A stretch of DNA of 55,287 nt from Marilutibacter chinensis (GTDB lineage Bacteria; Pseudomonadota; Gammaproteobacteria; Xanthomonadales; Xanthomonadaceae), in the NCBI RefSeq assembly GCF_021725675.1, contig NZ_JAKJPO010000022.1, forward strand, positions 1-55,287, read 5' to 3'. Numbering within the stretch: position 1 is the first letter of the stretch; every line of letters begins with the position of its first letter. The position numbers were made by a program, and so were the translations under genes. The notes under the pieces are model-generated. The model worked only from the letters and a program-made list of their open reading frames with translations, was not told the origin of the DNA and did not search any database. Below, piece by piece: positions 28,356 to 37,322 of the stretch.

Positions 28356-28916
28356 TCATCGCTCCGGATGCGGGACCAAGACCCAACTTGAATCGACGAA
28401 CGATCTGACATCGAGATTCCTCTCGGCTGCGAACTCGTCCACCGCCCTCACGACTCCCGGCCAGCTTTCGCTGTAATCGTGTCCGCAAAGATAGCCACCG
28501 GGCTGCAATTTCGGCTGATACAGCAGGATGTCGTTCTTTACTTGTTCGTACGAGTGGTCGCCGTCTATGTAGACCACATCGATCGAAGCGTCCGGGACAT
28601 TCGTTGCGAACAGTTCGGAGCTGCAGTTATGAATTAGGCATCTGGAACTAGCGATTTCCTTTCTGAATTTCTTCTGAAGTATCCGGGCGGCGTCGCCGCA
28701 GACATCGACGCATTCGAGCCTTCTCACCTTGGTGAAAGACAGGAAGACCGTAGAGGATTCGCCTATGTAACTGCCGATCTCTATCCAATGCGCCGCCTTC
28801 GGATTGGCGGAAAAAATGAAATCAACCATCTGGATAAGGCCAGTGAGCTGCGCCGTGCAGTCGGGCTTCCAGTGAGGAAAGAATCTGACCGAGCGATTTG
28901 GCAGTACTTGTTTCAT
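28356..28916 (-). CDS. Class I SAM-dependent methyltransferase
   Basis: The protein has 186 residues. The glycine-rich motif I is AHWIEIGSYIGEST, the acidic residue after strand 2 is in RRLECVDVCGD, and the motif IV region is DVVYIDGDHSYEQVKNDI, typical of the CmcI/Methyltransf_24 group of small-molecule methyltransferases. It is short but keeps the core fold. An AGGAG lies about 13 bases before the ATG. It sits alone between IS remnants. The hydroxymalonyl-ACP cassette at 15.3-18.7 kb lacks an O-methyltransferase, and this enzyme could supply that step, although nothing but proximity supports it. Confidence 0.85.
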   Translation of the reverse strand: MKQVLPNRSVRFFPHWKPDCTAQLTGLIQMVDFIFSANPKAAHWIEIGSYIGESSTVFLSFTKVRRLECVDVCGDAARILQKKFRKEIASSRCLIHNCSSELFATNVPDASIDVVYIDGDHSYEQVKNDILLYQPKLQPGGYLCGHDYSESWPGVVRAVDEFAAERNLDVRSFVDSSWVLVPHPER

Positions 28917-29356
28917 GGGTATTGAGATCTCCTAAATGACCCACCTCGATGCCTTCGACGCCATTCTACTATCAGTGTCTGCGCGCCCGTGGATTGGCAG
29001 GATATCCGCCTAGCTTGGGGGGCCGGGGCGGTCTCGATTTGAGGTGCCAGTGTGGCGTAGGCCGAATGGTGCTTCTGCGTCGTTCGCCCGCGCCGAGACG
29101 CTACGCTTTGCACCGGCGGACGGCCTCCTGCCTGCAGACAATTCGAATGCGGATCCATTGCCGATCAATCGCGCCGACGAAATGTCGCTGGAATTCTCGC
29201 TTGCCACAACAACGTCCCTCAACGGCGTACGCCGCGGCTCATCACGACCCCGACGAATCCCCGATAGCTGCGAGGCCGCACATGGTGCAGCCGTTTTGAA
29301 AGGGTAATTCCTGGGGAAAGTCTGAACAACCCACCTCGGTGCCGAAGTTGGCCGCG
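28917..29356. other. Gap of about 440 bases without a recognisable gene
   Basis: It lies upstream of the methyltransferase and ends at an IS5 transposase remnant. No frame with a family match was found. Confidence 0.4.
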
Positions 29357-29664
29357 TCAAAGCGCTGGATAGTCCTCGATCTGGTCGTGTGTGCGCCTCT
29401 TCAGGCGCGTTGGGGCGGGTTTTCCCGCCCTGCAGGCGCAATGCCCCGCCACCGGCAACAACTGCCAGCGCGCCATCCACAGGTTCGACAGCGCGAACAA
29501 CGTCGGCACCTGCGCCGTGTTCTTCGCTAGACCACGGCGGCGCACCTGGGTGTAGCCGAACTGCCGCTTGATCACCCGGAACGGATGCTCGACCTTCGCG
29601 CGCAGGCTGGCCTTGTAGCGCTCCCTGCGCTCGACGTGGCGGCGCTCGCGCCGGTTTCTGATCG
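29357..29664 (-). pseudogene. IS5-family transposase, C-terminal remnant
   Basis: The translation ...[26 protein letters not shown] followed by [17 protein letters not shown] is the classic C-terminus of IS5-group transposases. The N-terminal two thirds are missing, cut exactly where an IS407-group right end begins (29665). The same stretch occurs with near identity at 46545-46690. Confidence 0.85.
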
Positions 29665-29920
29665 TGACCTCCTCCCCGCGTTAGGCCCGAGCCGAACTGG
29701 AAAATTCGGCTTTGGGTTGGGAGATGAGCCGGGCGGCGAACTCGGCCGGCGGGACATCGCCGATCGACGAGCGCGTCCGGAAATGATTGTAATCGACCCT
29801 CCAGCTTTCGATCTTCCGGCGGGCGTCGTTAAGCGACAGGAACCAGTGGGTGTTGAGGCATTCGTCCCTGAAGCTGCCGTTGAACGATTCGATGAACGGG
29901 TTGTCGGTGGGCTTGCCGTT
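29665..29920 (-). mobile_element. IS407-group right-end fragment
   Basis: It begins with the terminal repeat TGACCTCCTCCCCGCG and matches the C-terminal 80 codons of orfB ([20 protein letters not shown] and onward). Homology to the complete copy stops near 29920. It abuts the IS5 fragment with no gap. Confidence 0.88.
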
Positions 29921-30013
29921 TCCGCTGCATGCCGGTCGAACAGCCACTTCTCCGATGGCTTGATTGCTCCGAGTGGAGGATTCAGCATCCGGCACTGGAG
30001 CCGCCAGCCCCGA

Positions 30014-30727
30014 TCACAAGGGCGGATTGCCATCAGCCGTCCAACGCTGGAACGAAGTCTCGTAATCGGGGCGGGGCTGCACGCCGAGCGGCGCCGGCAC
30101 ACCCAATTGGCGATATGCCCCTTCCTTGCCGCAGCGGTAATACACGCTAGGCTCAGGTACGTGGCGGCGGCGTAGGCCCGAACGCCTGATGTGGTGCCAC
30201 ATGATCCGATCGCCGATCAGGTGGCCGTAATCGGGCATCAATATCCAGTGATGCAGCAGCGGAAAGGCTTCGCGACCCAACAGCATGCAGTTGGTGTCTA
30301 TGAAACGATCCGGGTCGGTCGCCGCGCAAGGAGCCATCGGGGTGCCATCGAGGTGGCAGAGCATTCGTCCGCTCGATACCACTGCGGCGCCGTCGTCACG
30401 GCGCGCGGCCATCAAATTGGCTATGTGCTGGGGCGCATACCAGTTGTCGGCATCGAGGAAAGCCACCGCCTCCACTCCCAGGCCGATGGCATGGTAGCTG
30501 CCGACCAGGCGCGGGGTGGAGCCGATGTCGCCGTGACTGACGGGCAGCACCACGTGGTGAGCATCCCATGCCTCTATCTCTGCCGCAGCATGGCCGTCGG
30601 CTACCAGCACATGTAGGCAGGAGAATGTCTGCGCCAGCACGCTATCGTGGCACTTGGCGAGTATGGCCAGGTCCTCCTTGAAGTAGGGGGTGATCACGGC
30701 GACGCTTGGTAGGGGAGGGCGGCTCAT
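30014..30727 (-). CDS. Glycosyltransferase family 2 protein
   Basis: The protein has 237 residues. The GT-A start VAVITPYFKEDLAILAKCHDSV is followed by VAFLDADNWYAPQHI, with the metal-binding DAD at 92-94. The acceptor half (MPDYGHLIGDRIMWHHIRRSG) is present. It is shorter than many GT2 enzymes but has both conserved regions. No membrane segments are seen. It stands alone on the minus strand, with IS fragments beyond its stop. Donor and acceptor are unknown. Confidence 0.85.
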   Translation of the reverse strand: MSRPPLPSVAVITPYFKEDLAILAKCHDSVLAQTFSCLHVLVADGHAAAEIEAWDAHHVVLPVSHGDIGSTPRLVGSYHAIGLGVEAVAFLDADNWYAPQHIANLMAARRDDGAAVVSSGRMLCHLDGTPMAPCAATDPDRFIDTNCMLLGREAFPLLHHWILMPDYGHLIGDRIMWHHIRRSGLRRRHVPEPSVYYRCGKEGAYRQLGVPAPLGVQPRPDYETSFQRWTADGNPPL

Positions 30728-31146
30728 CGTATAGGGCTACGTCGATCGCTACTCGGGGGATAAGCGGTGGCAGTGTCCGACATCCATCCTCCATCGGATC
30801 CTGTGCCGCCAGTGGCTGGAACCGCGCACCGGCGAAGCGGGGAGTCGATGCCGATGCGGAACTGCACTGGCATGATCGGACACTTCGGCTTTGCGTTGTG
30901 CCGCGATTGTCCTGGGCTATAAGCGCGCGAATGGGGTGACGCACTCGGGCGCTTTCCGCTCAGCAGCGGCCGTCGATGGCACAACGCGCACGCAGTCCAC
31001 GGCCGGTGAGGGAGAAGACATCGCCCGCGCATCGCGCTCCGCCGGCACGGTGCTGCTGTATACCATCTCCACCGCCTGTACGTTGGAATGATATGGATCA
31101 CTCCCTCGAGCGTGCCGCTGCGGTATAACCAAAGACCACAGCATTA
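30728..31146. other. Gap of about 420 bases without a recognisable gene
   Basis: It lies upstream of the GT2 gene and should hold its promoter. Frames on both strands are short and show no family match. Confidence 0.4.
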
Positions 31147-31405
31147 TCATTTCGAGATCGCACGGGCGCTATGCTTCCGGACGCGCCCTGCATACCACCT
31201 TCTTACCGCCTGATCGTCGTTGTGACCTGTGTCGCGCCATGGCCGCAACGTGTCCGATGAGCTTCCAAGCGCAGATCCTAATAGTAGTCGGTCGCCCCCC
31301 TGGTCGGCTGCGACGATCGGATTCACTCCGGTGTTGAGGTGAAAGGCAATCACATCGGCATAATATCCACGTCGCTTCGGCGTCGCAGCGCGAGAGTGGA
31401 GCGCG
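31147..31405 (-). pseudogene. Remnant of a GT2-type (Glyco_tranf_2_4) glycosyltransferase
   Basis: The stretch DVIAFHLNTGVNPIVAADQG and, further on, NDDQAVRRW match in order the N-terminal region of the intact glycosyltransferase at 47311-48159 (SMLDFHLSRGVDLIIATDNG, HDQAVW). The spacing between them is disturbed and there is no credible start. Only about 80 codons remain. Assignment is by eye. Confidence 0.45.
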
Positions 31406-31641
31406 CGGACCGACTATAGCTCACCCGATCCTTCCCGTCTATTTTCTCGCGATTTCCCGATGAAGCATGCGCCGGTAGGACCGAAATCGCGCCGCCCTTG
31501 CTCCGAAGATGCAGGTCGATGCCGAACATGATGGGCGGCCGATCAGAGCGTCGCTCGTGGCCGGGCATCCTGTATCAGCCGGCGGATTTTCCGGATGTGC
31601 GCCGCGGTCGTGGGAAATGACAAGTTGCGAAGGGAGCTGCT

Positions 31642-31734
31642 ATGCTGGAGATCAATCCCTTTACCGGATTGGCTACGTACTTCCGCAAGAGCGGAAGGCG
31701 GCGCTCGAATGGGTTCGGCGTGTTCCCCATCTGA
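31642..31734 (+). CDS. Possible 30-residue peptide upstream of the ATP-grasp gene
   Basis: The ATG at 31642 is preceded by AAGGGAG at 31630-31636 with five bases of spacing, one of the better ribosome sites in the window. The peptide starts MLEINPFTGLATYF, has a basic centre (RKSGRRR) and ends NGFGVFPI. It lies 102 bases before an ATP-grasp gene on the same strand. A short peptide before an ATP-grasp ligase recalls ribosomal peptide precursors such as graspetides, but I do not recognise a known core motif. It could be a chance frame or a leader peptide. Confidence 0.35.
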   Translation: MLEINPFTGLATYFRKSGRRRSNGFGVFPI

Positions 31735-31836
31735 CCCGTTCTGGCCGGGTCGACACCAAGAATTGAGACGGTTGCGGACGCCGACACGATCGGCGGCAAA
31801 GATCTCTTCTCCGATTGGGATTGTGAGGACAAGGGA

Positions 31837-32760
31837 ATGATTCATTTCGTGACACTTCCGGCCCATCGATACACACACGACCTCCTTGTCACGAGGCTCG
31901 TACGAGAAGGGATTGCGGTTGGCCTGCAGGACTACGCAACACCTCCTGTCCGATTCTGCCAGCCGCAGGACACCGTGATCCTATGCGATGTCGAGCGCTT
32001 CCGAGAGGCAGACCTGAAAAGGCTGCAACGCTATGCACGGCATTGCGAAGCGGCCGGCACGCAGGTGCTCAATCATCCTCGGCGCGCGATGGGTAGGATG
32101 CGATTGATCAATTCTCTCGCGGCCCAGGGAAACGGCTTTCGGGCATGGACCGCATCGGAATTTCCTTCAGATGCCCGATTTCCGGTCTTCTTGCGGGACG
32201 AGTTCGAGCATAGTGGACCGGCTACTGAACTACTTCACGCTTCGGGCCAGGTCGCTGCCGCGCTGCGGCAGTATGACCGCAGCAGGCGTAGCGATGGGGA
32301 GCCACTCGTTGTCGAATTCGTGGACATTCGAGCGCGGGGAGATGACCGCTATCACAAGTACGGCGCCTTCTTCATGGACGGGACGGTGGTCCCCCGGCAT
32401 CTTTTCTTCGCGAAACACTGGGTCGTGAAACGCCCCGATGAGCAATCCAAGGACGACCTCGCTGCCGAACGTGAATATCTGAGAGAGAACCATCATGCCG
32501 ATTCGGTGGCTGAAGCTTGCAGACGTTGCGGTATCGACTACGGTCGCGTGGATTTCAGTGCCCGTAGTGACGGATCGATAATCGTGTTCGAAATCAATAC
32601 GAATCCAACAGTTTTCCATCTTGAAGATTTCGAACAGGGGCCACGCCAAGAAGTTACTGAGAACTTCTACCGCGCATTCAAACGCAGCCTACCGATGAGT
32701 CGGTCCGCAGCTTCGGATAGCGCCAGCGAATTGAGCGATAAGACTGTGGCACGCCAATAG
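31837..32760 (+). CDS. ATP-grasp superfamily ligase
   Basis: The protein has 307 residues. A preATP-grasp region (VLNHPRRAMGRMRLINSL, 78-95) leads to an ATP-grasp core that ends in YGRVDFSARSDGSIIVFEIN and TNPTV: D239, E252 and N254 fit the metal/ATP ligand positions. The family forms carboxylate-amine or related bonds through acyl phosphates. GAGGACAAGGGA precedes the ATG. It starts a plus-strand group with the flavoprotein (16 bases on) and the DapF-like epimerase, which suggests joint work on an amino acid or peptide. Substrate unknown. Confidence 0.85.
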   Translation: MIHFVTLPAHRYTHDLLVTRLVREGIAVGLQDYATPPVRFCQPQDTVILCDVERFREADLKRLQRYARHCEAAGTQVLNHPRRAMGRMRLINSLAAQGNGFRAWTASEFPSDARFPVFLRDEFEHSGPATELLHASGQVAAALRQYDRSRRSDGEPLVVEFVDIRARGDDRYHKYGAFFMDGTVVPRHLFFAKHWVVKRPDEQSKDDLAAEREYLRENHHADSVAEACRRCGIDYGRVDFSARSDGSIIVFEINTNPTVFHLEDFEQGPRQEVTENFYRAFKRSLPMSRSAASDSASELSDKTVARQ

Positions 32761-32776
32761 TGCGTAGGTCCCGCCA

Positions 32777-33838
32777 ATGATCGTGTCCGAAGCGATGCAA
32801 GCCTCCGTCGTGGTTATCGGCGCAGGGCCCGCGGGGATCGACGTGGCATTGCGCCTTCATCGTGCTGGCCTTCGGACGGTTCTCGTGGAAGGCGGCGAAC
32901 TGGCGGCTACAATCCAAAGCTGGCCACCAGGCACCAAAATGTTCAGTCCGAAGTACCGGGTTGTGGTCGGTGATCTGCCTTTTCCGCCGGAGCTGACCAA
33001 TCGAGGACACCTGACGCGCGAACAGTACGTGCGCTATCTCAACGATGCGGTTCGTGGGTCTGGCCTTCTCGTTCTCACGCGCCACAAGGTAGTCTCAATC
33101 CAACGGGATGGCTTTTGCTTTACAGTAGGCATGCGCGCTGCGCTCGGTGGTCCTGGGCCGACTCGCATTCGCTGCCGTTTTGTCGTGCTCGCGACTGGTT
33201 GTATGCATACACCGGTCGCCCTCCGCGTTCCAGGTGAGAACCTGTCATTCGTGCGATCCTTGCCAGGCATGGACTTCGACGCGTTCAAGCCCGAAACTGT
33301 CTGCGTGATCGGAGGGCGTCATTCTGCGGTCGAGGCAAGTCTCCGATTTGTCGAAGGTGGGGCCGCGGTCACGCTCGTGTATCGTCGCAAACATTTGCTT
33401 GGCGCGGCCATCAAGAGCTGGCTGTACGACGAGGTTATAAGACGTATAGAAGGCGGTCAGATCCGTTTCCTCGAATCGACTGAAGTCACCGCGTTCGGCG
33501 CCGGAGGTCGGATCAGTATCCGGTCGAACGCTGACGGGATATCCGGGCAACTCCGATGCGACCTCGCGCTCGTCGCTTGTGGATTCACTTATGACACGAG
33601 TCTTCTTGAGAGCTCGGGTGTGGATGTTGCCGATGGCAAGCCATGTGTCGATGCATCCACCTTCGAAAGTAACATTGAAGGCGTGTTCGTCGTGGGCACG
33701 GCCGTCGCGGGTCAGCAGCAATCCGGTTACACCCATGACATCGACAATGTGTCTGGTCATGGAACGCTCGTGGCCAATCAGATCCTCCTCCGACGGCTCG
33801 GGGGTGGCTCGGGGGTAAACATTAGTGATGCAAGATGA
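32777..33838 (+). CDS. YpdA-like FAD/NAD(P)-binding oxidoreductase
   Basis: The protein has 353 residues. The FAD dinucleotide motif VVVIGAGPAGIDVAL is at 11-25; a second nucleotide-binding motif VCVIGGRHSAVEASL follows near 176; AIKSWLYDEVIRRIEGG and the C-terminal GVFVVGTAVAG complete a two-dinucleotide-binding flavoprotein. The IGGRHSAVE and IKSWL signatures resemble YpdA (bacillithiol disulfide reductase-like) rather than thioredoxin reductase, and no CxxC is present. It could reduce a disulfide or oxidise an amine. It overlaps the next gene by about 11-14 bases and follows the ATP-grasp gene by 16 bases. Confidence 0.82.
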   Translation: MIVSEAMQASVVVIGAGPAGIDVALRLHRAGLRTVLVEGGELAATIQSWPPGTKMFSPKYRVVVGDLPFPPELTNRGHLTREQYVRYLNDAVRGSGLLVLTRHKVVSIQRDGFCFTVGMRAALGGPGPTRIRCRFVVLATGCMHTPVALRVPGENLSFVRSLPGMDFDAFKPETVCVIGGRHSAVEASLRFVEGGAAVTLVYRRKHLLGAAIKSWLYDEVIRRIEGGQIRFLESTEVTAFGAGGRISIRSNADGISGQLRCDLALVACGFTYDTSLLESSGVDVADGKPCVDASTFESNIEGVFVVGTAVAGQQQSGYTHDIDNVSGHGTLVANQILLRRLGGGSGVNISDAR

Positions 33839-34643
33839 TATTCGCAGGGTTTATAAAGCTCATGGCGCAGGCAACGACTTTGCTATTTTAGTTGGCTCGG
33901 GAGAATGCATTGCCGACGAAATGGCTGCCGCCGCGCGAGAATTGTGTGATCGTCATCGGTCAATCGGCGCAGACGGGCTCGTATGGGTCGATATCGCCGC
34001 CCTGCCCGGGCCGGCGCAAGTGCGTGTCTGGAACCCTGACGGGTCGGTCGTGGGCATGTGTCTGAATGCAGCGCGGTGCGTGATGGTGCTCCTCCACCGC
34101 CTCTTCGACATCACGCAGGTCCAGATCCGTTTCGCTAACGTCGTGATCGAGGCATGGGTTGTGCCGGGTGGGGCCAGGCTGCAGTTCGCGTTGCAAGCGT
34201 CCGCAGGTAACGATCTGGAAGTGAGCGCGATCGGACCACGGGCATGGTTCGTGAACCTCGCCGACCCGCATGTCGTGATCGATTGGGATGCCAATGCGGC
34301 AATGCACGAGGCACCGCTGGCGGACATCGCCGCGGCGCATGCCTCGGGCGGCGGCCTCAGTGATCGCCCCTCCAATTGCCACTTGGTCGCACGCGACGGC
34401 GGCTCCGAATATCATCGGATCCGCTCGTTCGAGCGCCGTGTCGAAGCAGAGACGCTGGCCTGCGGCAGCGGCTGCGTCGCGTCCTATCTGGCGCTGTCGC
34501 TGGAGGGCGAACACGTTTTTCAGACGACGTCGGGCGACCGGATCCGACTGGCGAAGACGCGGTCGCACTGGTCGCTTGAGGGACCCGCCCTAATGGTGTT
34601 CGATACGGACGTACGCATTGTCGCCTTAGGAGGGGCTGCCTGA
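33828..34643 (+). CDS. DapF-like PLP-independent amino acid epimerase
   Basis: The protein has 271 residues from the ATG at 33828; a GTG directly before it (33825) is an alternative. It follows the diaminopimelate epimerase plan: YKAHGAGNDFAIL at the N-terminus, IGADGLVWV, WNPDGSVVGMCLNAARC with catalytic Cys78, and ETLACGSGCVASY with Cys212. In DapF the first site is normally CGNGARC; here it is CLNAARC, and the ERGxGET motif reads ERRVEAET. Both cysteines are kept but substrate-contact residues differ, so it probably epimerises another amino acid. It overlaps the flavoprotein gene, which shows coupling. Confidence 0.85.
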   Translation: MQDDIRRVYKAHGAGNDFAILVGSGECIADEMAAAARELCDRHRSIGADGLVWVDIAALPGPAQVRVWNPDGSVVGMCLNAARCVMVLLHRLFDITQVQIRFANVVIEAWVVPGGARLQFALQASAGNDLEVSAIGPRAWFVNLADPHVVIDWDANAAMHEAPLADIAAAHASGGGLSDRPSNCHLVARDGGSEYHRIRSFERRVEAETLACGSGCVASYLALSLEGEHVFQTTSGDRIRLAKTRSHWSLEGPALMVFDTDVRIVALGGAA

Positions 34644-34920
34644 AACTGCGGCATATTCGAGCGTCCTGCCGATCAGAGTCGAGCCGATGCACCCAAGGCG
34701 TTTCGGTCGAAGGATGGTGGCGGCGTGTGCGCGTGGCGACAGGTGGGCGCCATCCGATGCAGAGGCTCGAAGTACCCGGCTTCGCAATCTACGGTTGCCG
34801 CCCGATCCGCCTATGGCCCTTGGTCCGGTCGGAGTCAGGGCCGCGGGCGTGCCTCGCCCACGTCGCGCTTCCCAAGACCGGCCCTTCCGTCCTTTCGCTG
34901 CGCCCCGTACGGAGCTCCCC

Positions 34921-36135
34921 ATGACAACGCCATCCGCCACTTTGGGAATCCGTACCGTTCCGGCGTATCCGGAGAGACGGCGGGCGCTCTTCTACGTCTT
35001 CGACGGCGGCAGCGGGATCGGCCATCTGCGCCGTCTGGCGCGGATCGCGGACGTCATGCAGGAACGCTTCTCCTGCCTGATCGTCACCGGCCACGACGCC
35101 GCACCGCAGTGGATCGTGCCGCATGGCTGCGAGTACGTACGTCTGCCTGCGTGGGACAGCCTGATTCCATCGAAAGCTCAGTACTGGGGCCGCACGACGT
35201 TCCTCGATGCGACTCTCGATGAAGCGGTCGGGCTGCGGCGTTCGATCATCGAGGGCGTCGTGCGGGGGTTCCGGCCGGATGTGTTGATCGTGGATCACCT
35301 GCCGCTGGGGGCGCATGAGGAACTCGCGCCCATTCTCAAGACCACCCACTGCCTGAAGTGTCTTGTCACCCGAGGGATACAGAACGAAACCGAAGACCTT
35401 CAAAGGCTCGTGCTGGGAGGCCCAGCACTGGACAGCCTGCGTCACGACTACGATCGAATCTTCTCCGCCATCGATCCCGGCGTCTTCGACCTGAAGACGA
35501 ACTATGAACTTCCTCCGCAGATCGCGGACAAGATCCTCTCAGTTGGTTATGTCGCGCCGGAACGGAAGGCGACGCTACGTGCGGATACGAGGACAGCGCG
35601 TGGCATCGCGAACGACGCGTTATGGGTCGTGGCATCGGCCGGAAGCGGGCAATGGGGTGAGCCTCTGATCGAGGCCTGTCTGGCGCTGGTTGAACGGTAT
35701 CCGGACGTGTGCTTCGACATCGTGATGGGACCCAGGTCGCGAATGCGCCACACGGGCGACCAAGCGTTGCGAGGTACGGAACGGGTGCGGTTGCATTCGA
35801 CATGTTCCAGTCTCGATTCGATGCATGCGAGTGCCGACCTGGTGATAACGTGCGGCGGATACAACACGCTTCTTGAGACCATCCAGGGGGGAGCGCGCAT
35901 TCTTTGCATTCCCTATCGAACCGACGCTCGCGATGAGCCGCTGCATCATGCAACGATTCTCCGCCGGTTCGTAGACATTCGAGTCGCGGCCGACATCGAC
36001 AGTTTGCTTGAACTCTTCGAAGAAGCCATCGCCGATTGCAGAAGTGGGCCGGCACGGGACCGTCGTGCGGCGCTTGACATGGGCGGAGCGGAGAGGATCT
36101 CGCGAACGATCCGTTCCGATCTGGATCGACACTGA
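34921..36135 (+). CDS. GT28/MurG-like glycosyltransferase (GT-B fold)
   Basis: The protein has 404 residues from the ATG at 34921, with GGAG seven bases upstream. The N-terminal domain opens with FYVFDGGSGIGHLRRLARI (25-43), the glycine-rich acceptor loop. The C-terminal donor domain holds ASADLVITCGGYNTLLET and IPYRTDARDEPLHHA, the GT28 pattern with a GG and a nucleotide-sugar loop. This GT-B enzyme should transfer a sugar from a nucleotide donor. It follows the DapF-like gene by 277 bases on the same strand, so it probably belongs to the same transcription unit. Confidence 0.85.
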   Translation: MTTPSATLGIRTVPAYPERRRALFYVFDGGSGIGHLRRLARIADVMQERFSCLIVTGHDAAPQWIVPHGCEYVRLPAWDSLIPSKAQYWGRTTFLDATLDEAVGLRRSIIEGVVRGFRPDVLIVDHLPLGAHEELAPILKTTHCLKCLVTRGIQNETEDLQRLVLGGPALDSLRHDYDRIFSAIDPGVFDLKTNYELPPQIADKILSVGYVAPERKATLRADTRTARGIANDALWVVASAGSGQWGEPLIEACLALVERYPDVCFDIVMGPRSRMRHTGDQALRGTERVRLHSTCSSLDSMHASADLVITCGGYNTLLETIQGGARILCIPYRTDARDEPLHHATILRRFVDIRVAADIDSLLELFEEAIADCRSGPARDRRAALDMGGAERISRTIRSDLDRH

Positions 36136-36200
36136 TCTGGCCGCCTCGGGCGTGCGGATCATCTTCACTGTGGTGCCGGAACCGGACGCTCTGGCGTCGA

Positions 36201-37316
36201 TCAGATCCAGCGGAGCAATGTAGACGCAGCCTTCCGGGCTTCCGCGATGCTTGCGCATCCCGAAAGCCGCATCGCGTGTTCCAATTCGTTTGCAAGGAGC
36301 GTGATCATGTCGTTCACGCCTTGGGCGCCGCCCACGCTGAGCGCCCAGAAGACGGGGCGGCCGATAAACACCGCGTCGGCACCCAGTGCCAACGCCTTGA
36401 GGACGTCGGTGCCGAAGCGCACCCCTCCATCGAGAAAGACAGGCACTCGTCCGGACACTGCGGCGAAGATCTCGGGAAGGATGCGAATTGTGGAGATGCT
36501 GCCGTCCAGCTGTCTTCCGCCATGGTTGGACACCATCAGTCCCGCAAGTCCTGCTGCCAATGCCGGTTCCACATCCTGCGGATTCATGATGCCCTTTCCA
36601 ATCACCGGCAGCGACGTCTGCCGGCACAGCGACGCTACGTCACTCCAACTTGCCGTTGGATCCAACTCCGCTCCGGCAATGGATCCGATCGGATTGTTGA
36701 AATTCGAACTCGACTGCCGGGAAAAATTCGCAGCGCAAACATCCTCGGGCAGGACAAACCGGTTGCGCAAGTTGGCCGGGCGCTTTCCAACCGTTGGACA
36801 GCCCAAACCGATCGAGATCGCTTCGAATCCGGCGGCTTCGGCGCGCGTGATCAGGTCGCGTGTCACGGCCCGGTCGCGGAACAGATAGACATGAAGCCAC
36901 AGCCGAGCGCCGGGATTTTGCGCTGCGATCTCCTCCAGCGTGCGGCTAGCCATAGCGGAAACGATCATCACGATGTCGTTGTCCCGCGCCGCTTGCGCGC
37001 TCGCCAATTCGCCAAGGGGATGTGCGAGCTGATGGAAAGCGGCAGGGCTGAGTCCGATCGGGAGGCGCGACGTGCGCCCCAGATGGGTAGTCGACACATC
37101 GATCAGAGAAACATCGCGCATGACGAGCGGCAACACGCGGAGGCGATCGAAATCCTCGCGATTGGCCAGCGCGGTGACGCCGTTGTCCGCCCATCCGGCG
37201 ATGTATTCGAAGATAGCGTGCGGAAGCCGCGCGCGCGCGCGCGCGTAGAAATCGTCAAGTTGAACAGGCGGTATTTCCACATCTTTCTCCGGCGATGGCG
37301 ATCGGCGGTTCCGCAT
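36201..37316 (-). CDS. FMN-dependent alpha-hydroxyacid oxidase/dehydrogenase
   Basis: The protein has 371 residues, the full length for the glycolate oxidase/lactate dehydrogenase/mandelate family. Active-site residues are visible: Y144 in WLHVYLFRDR, K241 in VIGKGIMN, and the catalytic pair H265 and R268 in SNHGGRQLDG, followed by the FMN-phosphate loop DGGVRFGTDVLKAL. Members oxidise L-2-hydroxy acids to keto acids; the same family includes hydroxymandelate oxidase in hydroxyphenylglycine biosynthesis. A (CG)9 repeat encodes ARARAR at residues 25-30. It starts six bases after the GSCFA gene, so the two form an operon. Confidence 0.92.
   Translation of the reverse strand: MRNRRSPSPEKDVEIPPVQLDDFYARARARLPHAIFEYIAGWADNGVTALANREDFDRLRVLPLVMRDVSLIDVSTTHLGRTSRLPIGLSPAAFHQLAHPLGELASAQAARDNDIVMIVSAMASRTLEEIAAQNPGARLWLHVYLFRDRAVTRDLITRAEAAGFEAISIGLGCPTVGKRPANLRNRFVLPEDVCAANFSRQSSSNFNNPIGSIAGAELDPTASWSDVASLCRQTSLPVIGKGIMNPQDVEPALAAGLAGLMVSNHGGRQLDGSISTIRILPEIFAAVSGRVPVFLDGGVRFGTDVLKALALGADAVFIGRPVFWALSVGGAQGVNDMITLLANELEHAMRLSGCASIAEARKAASTLLRWI
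37228..37245. repeat. (CG)9 dinucleotide repeat inside a coding region
   Basis: Nine CG units lie in codons 25-30 of the alpha-hydroxyacid oxidase. Gain or loss of one unit would shift the frame near the N-terminus, so slipped-strand switching is possible. Confidence 0.8.
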
Positions 37317-37322
37317 CTCAGC

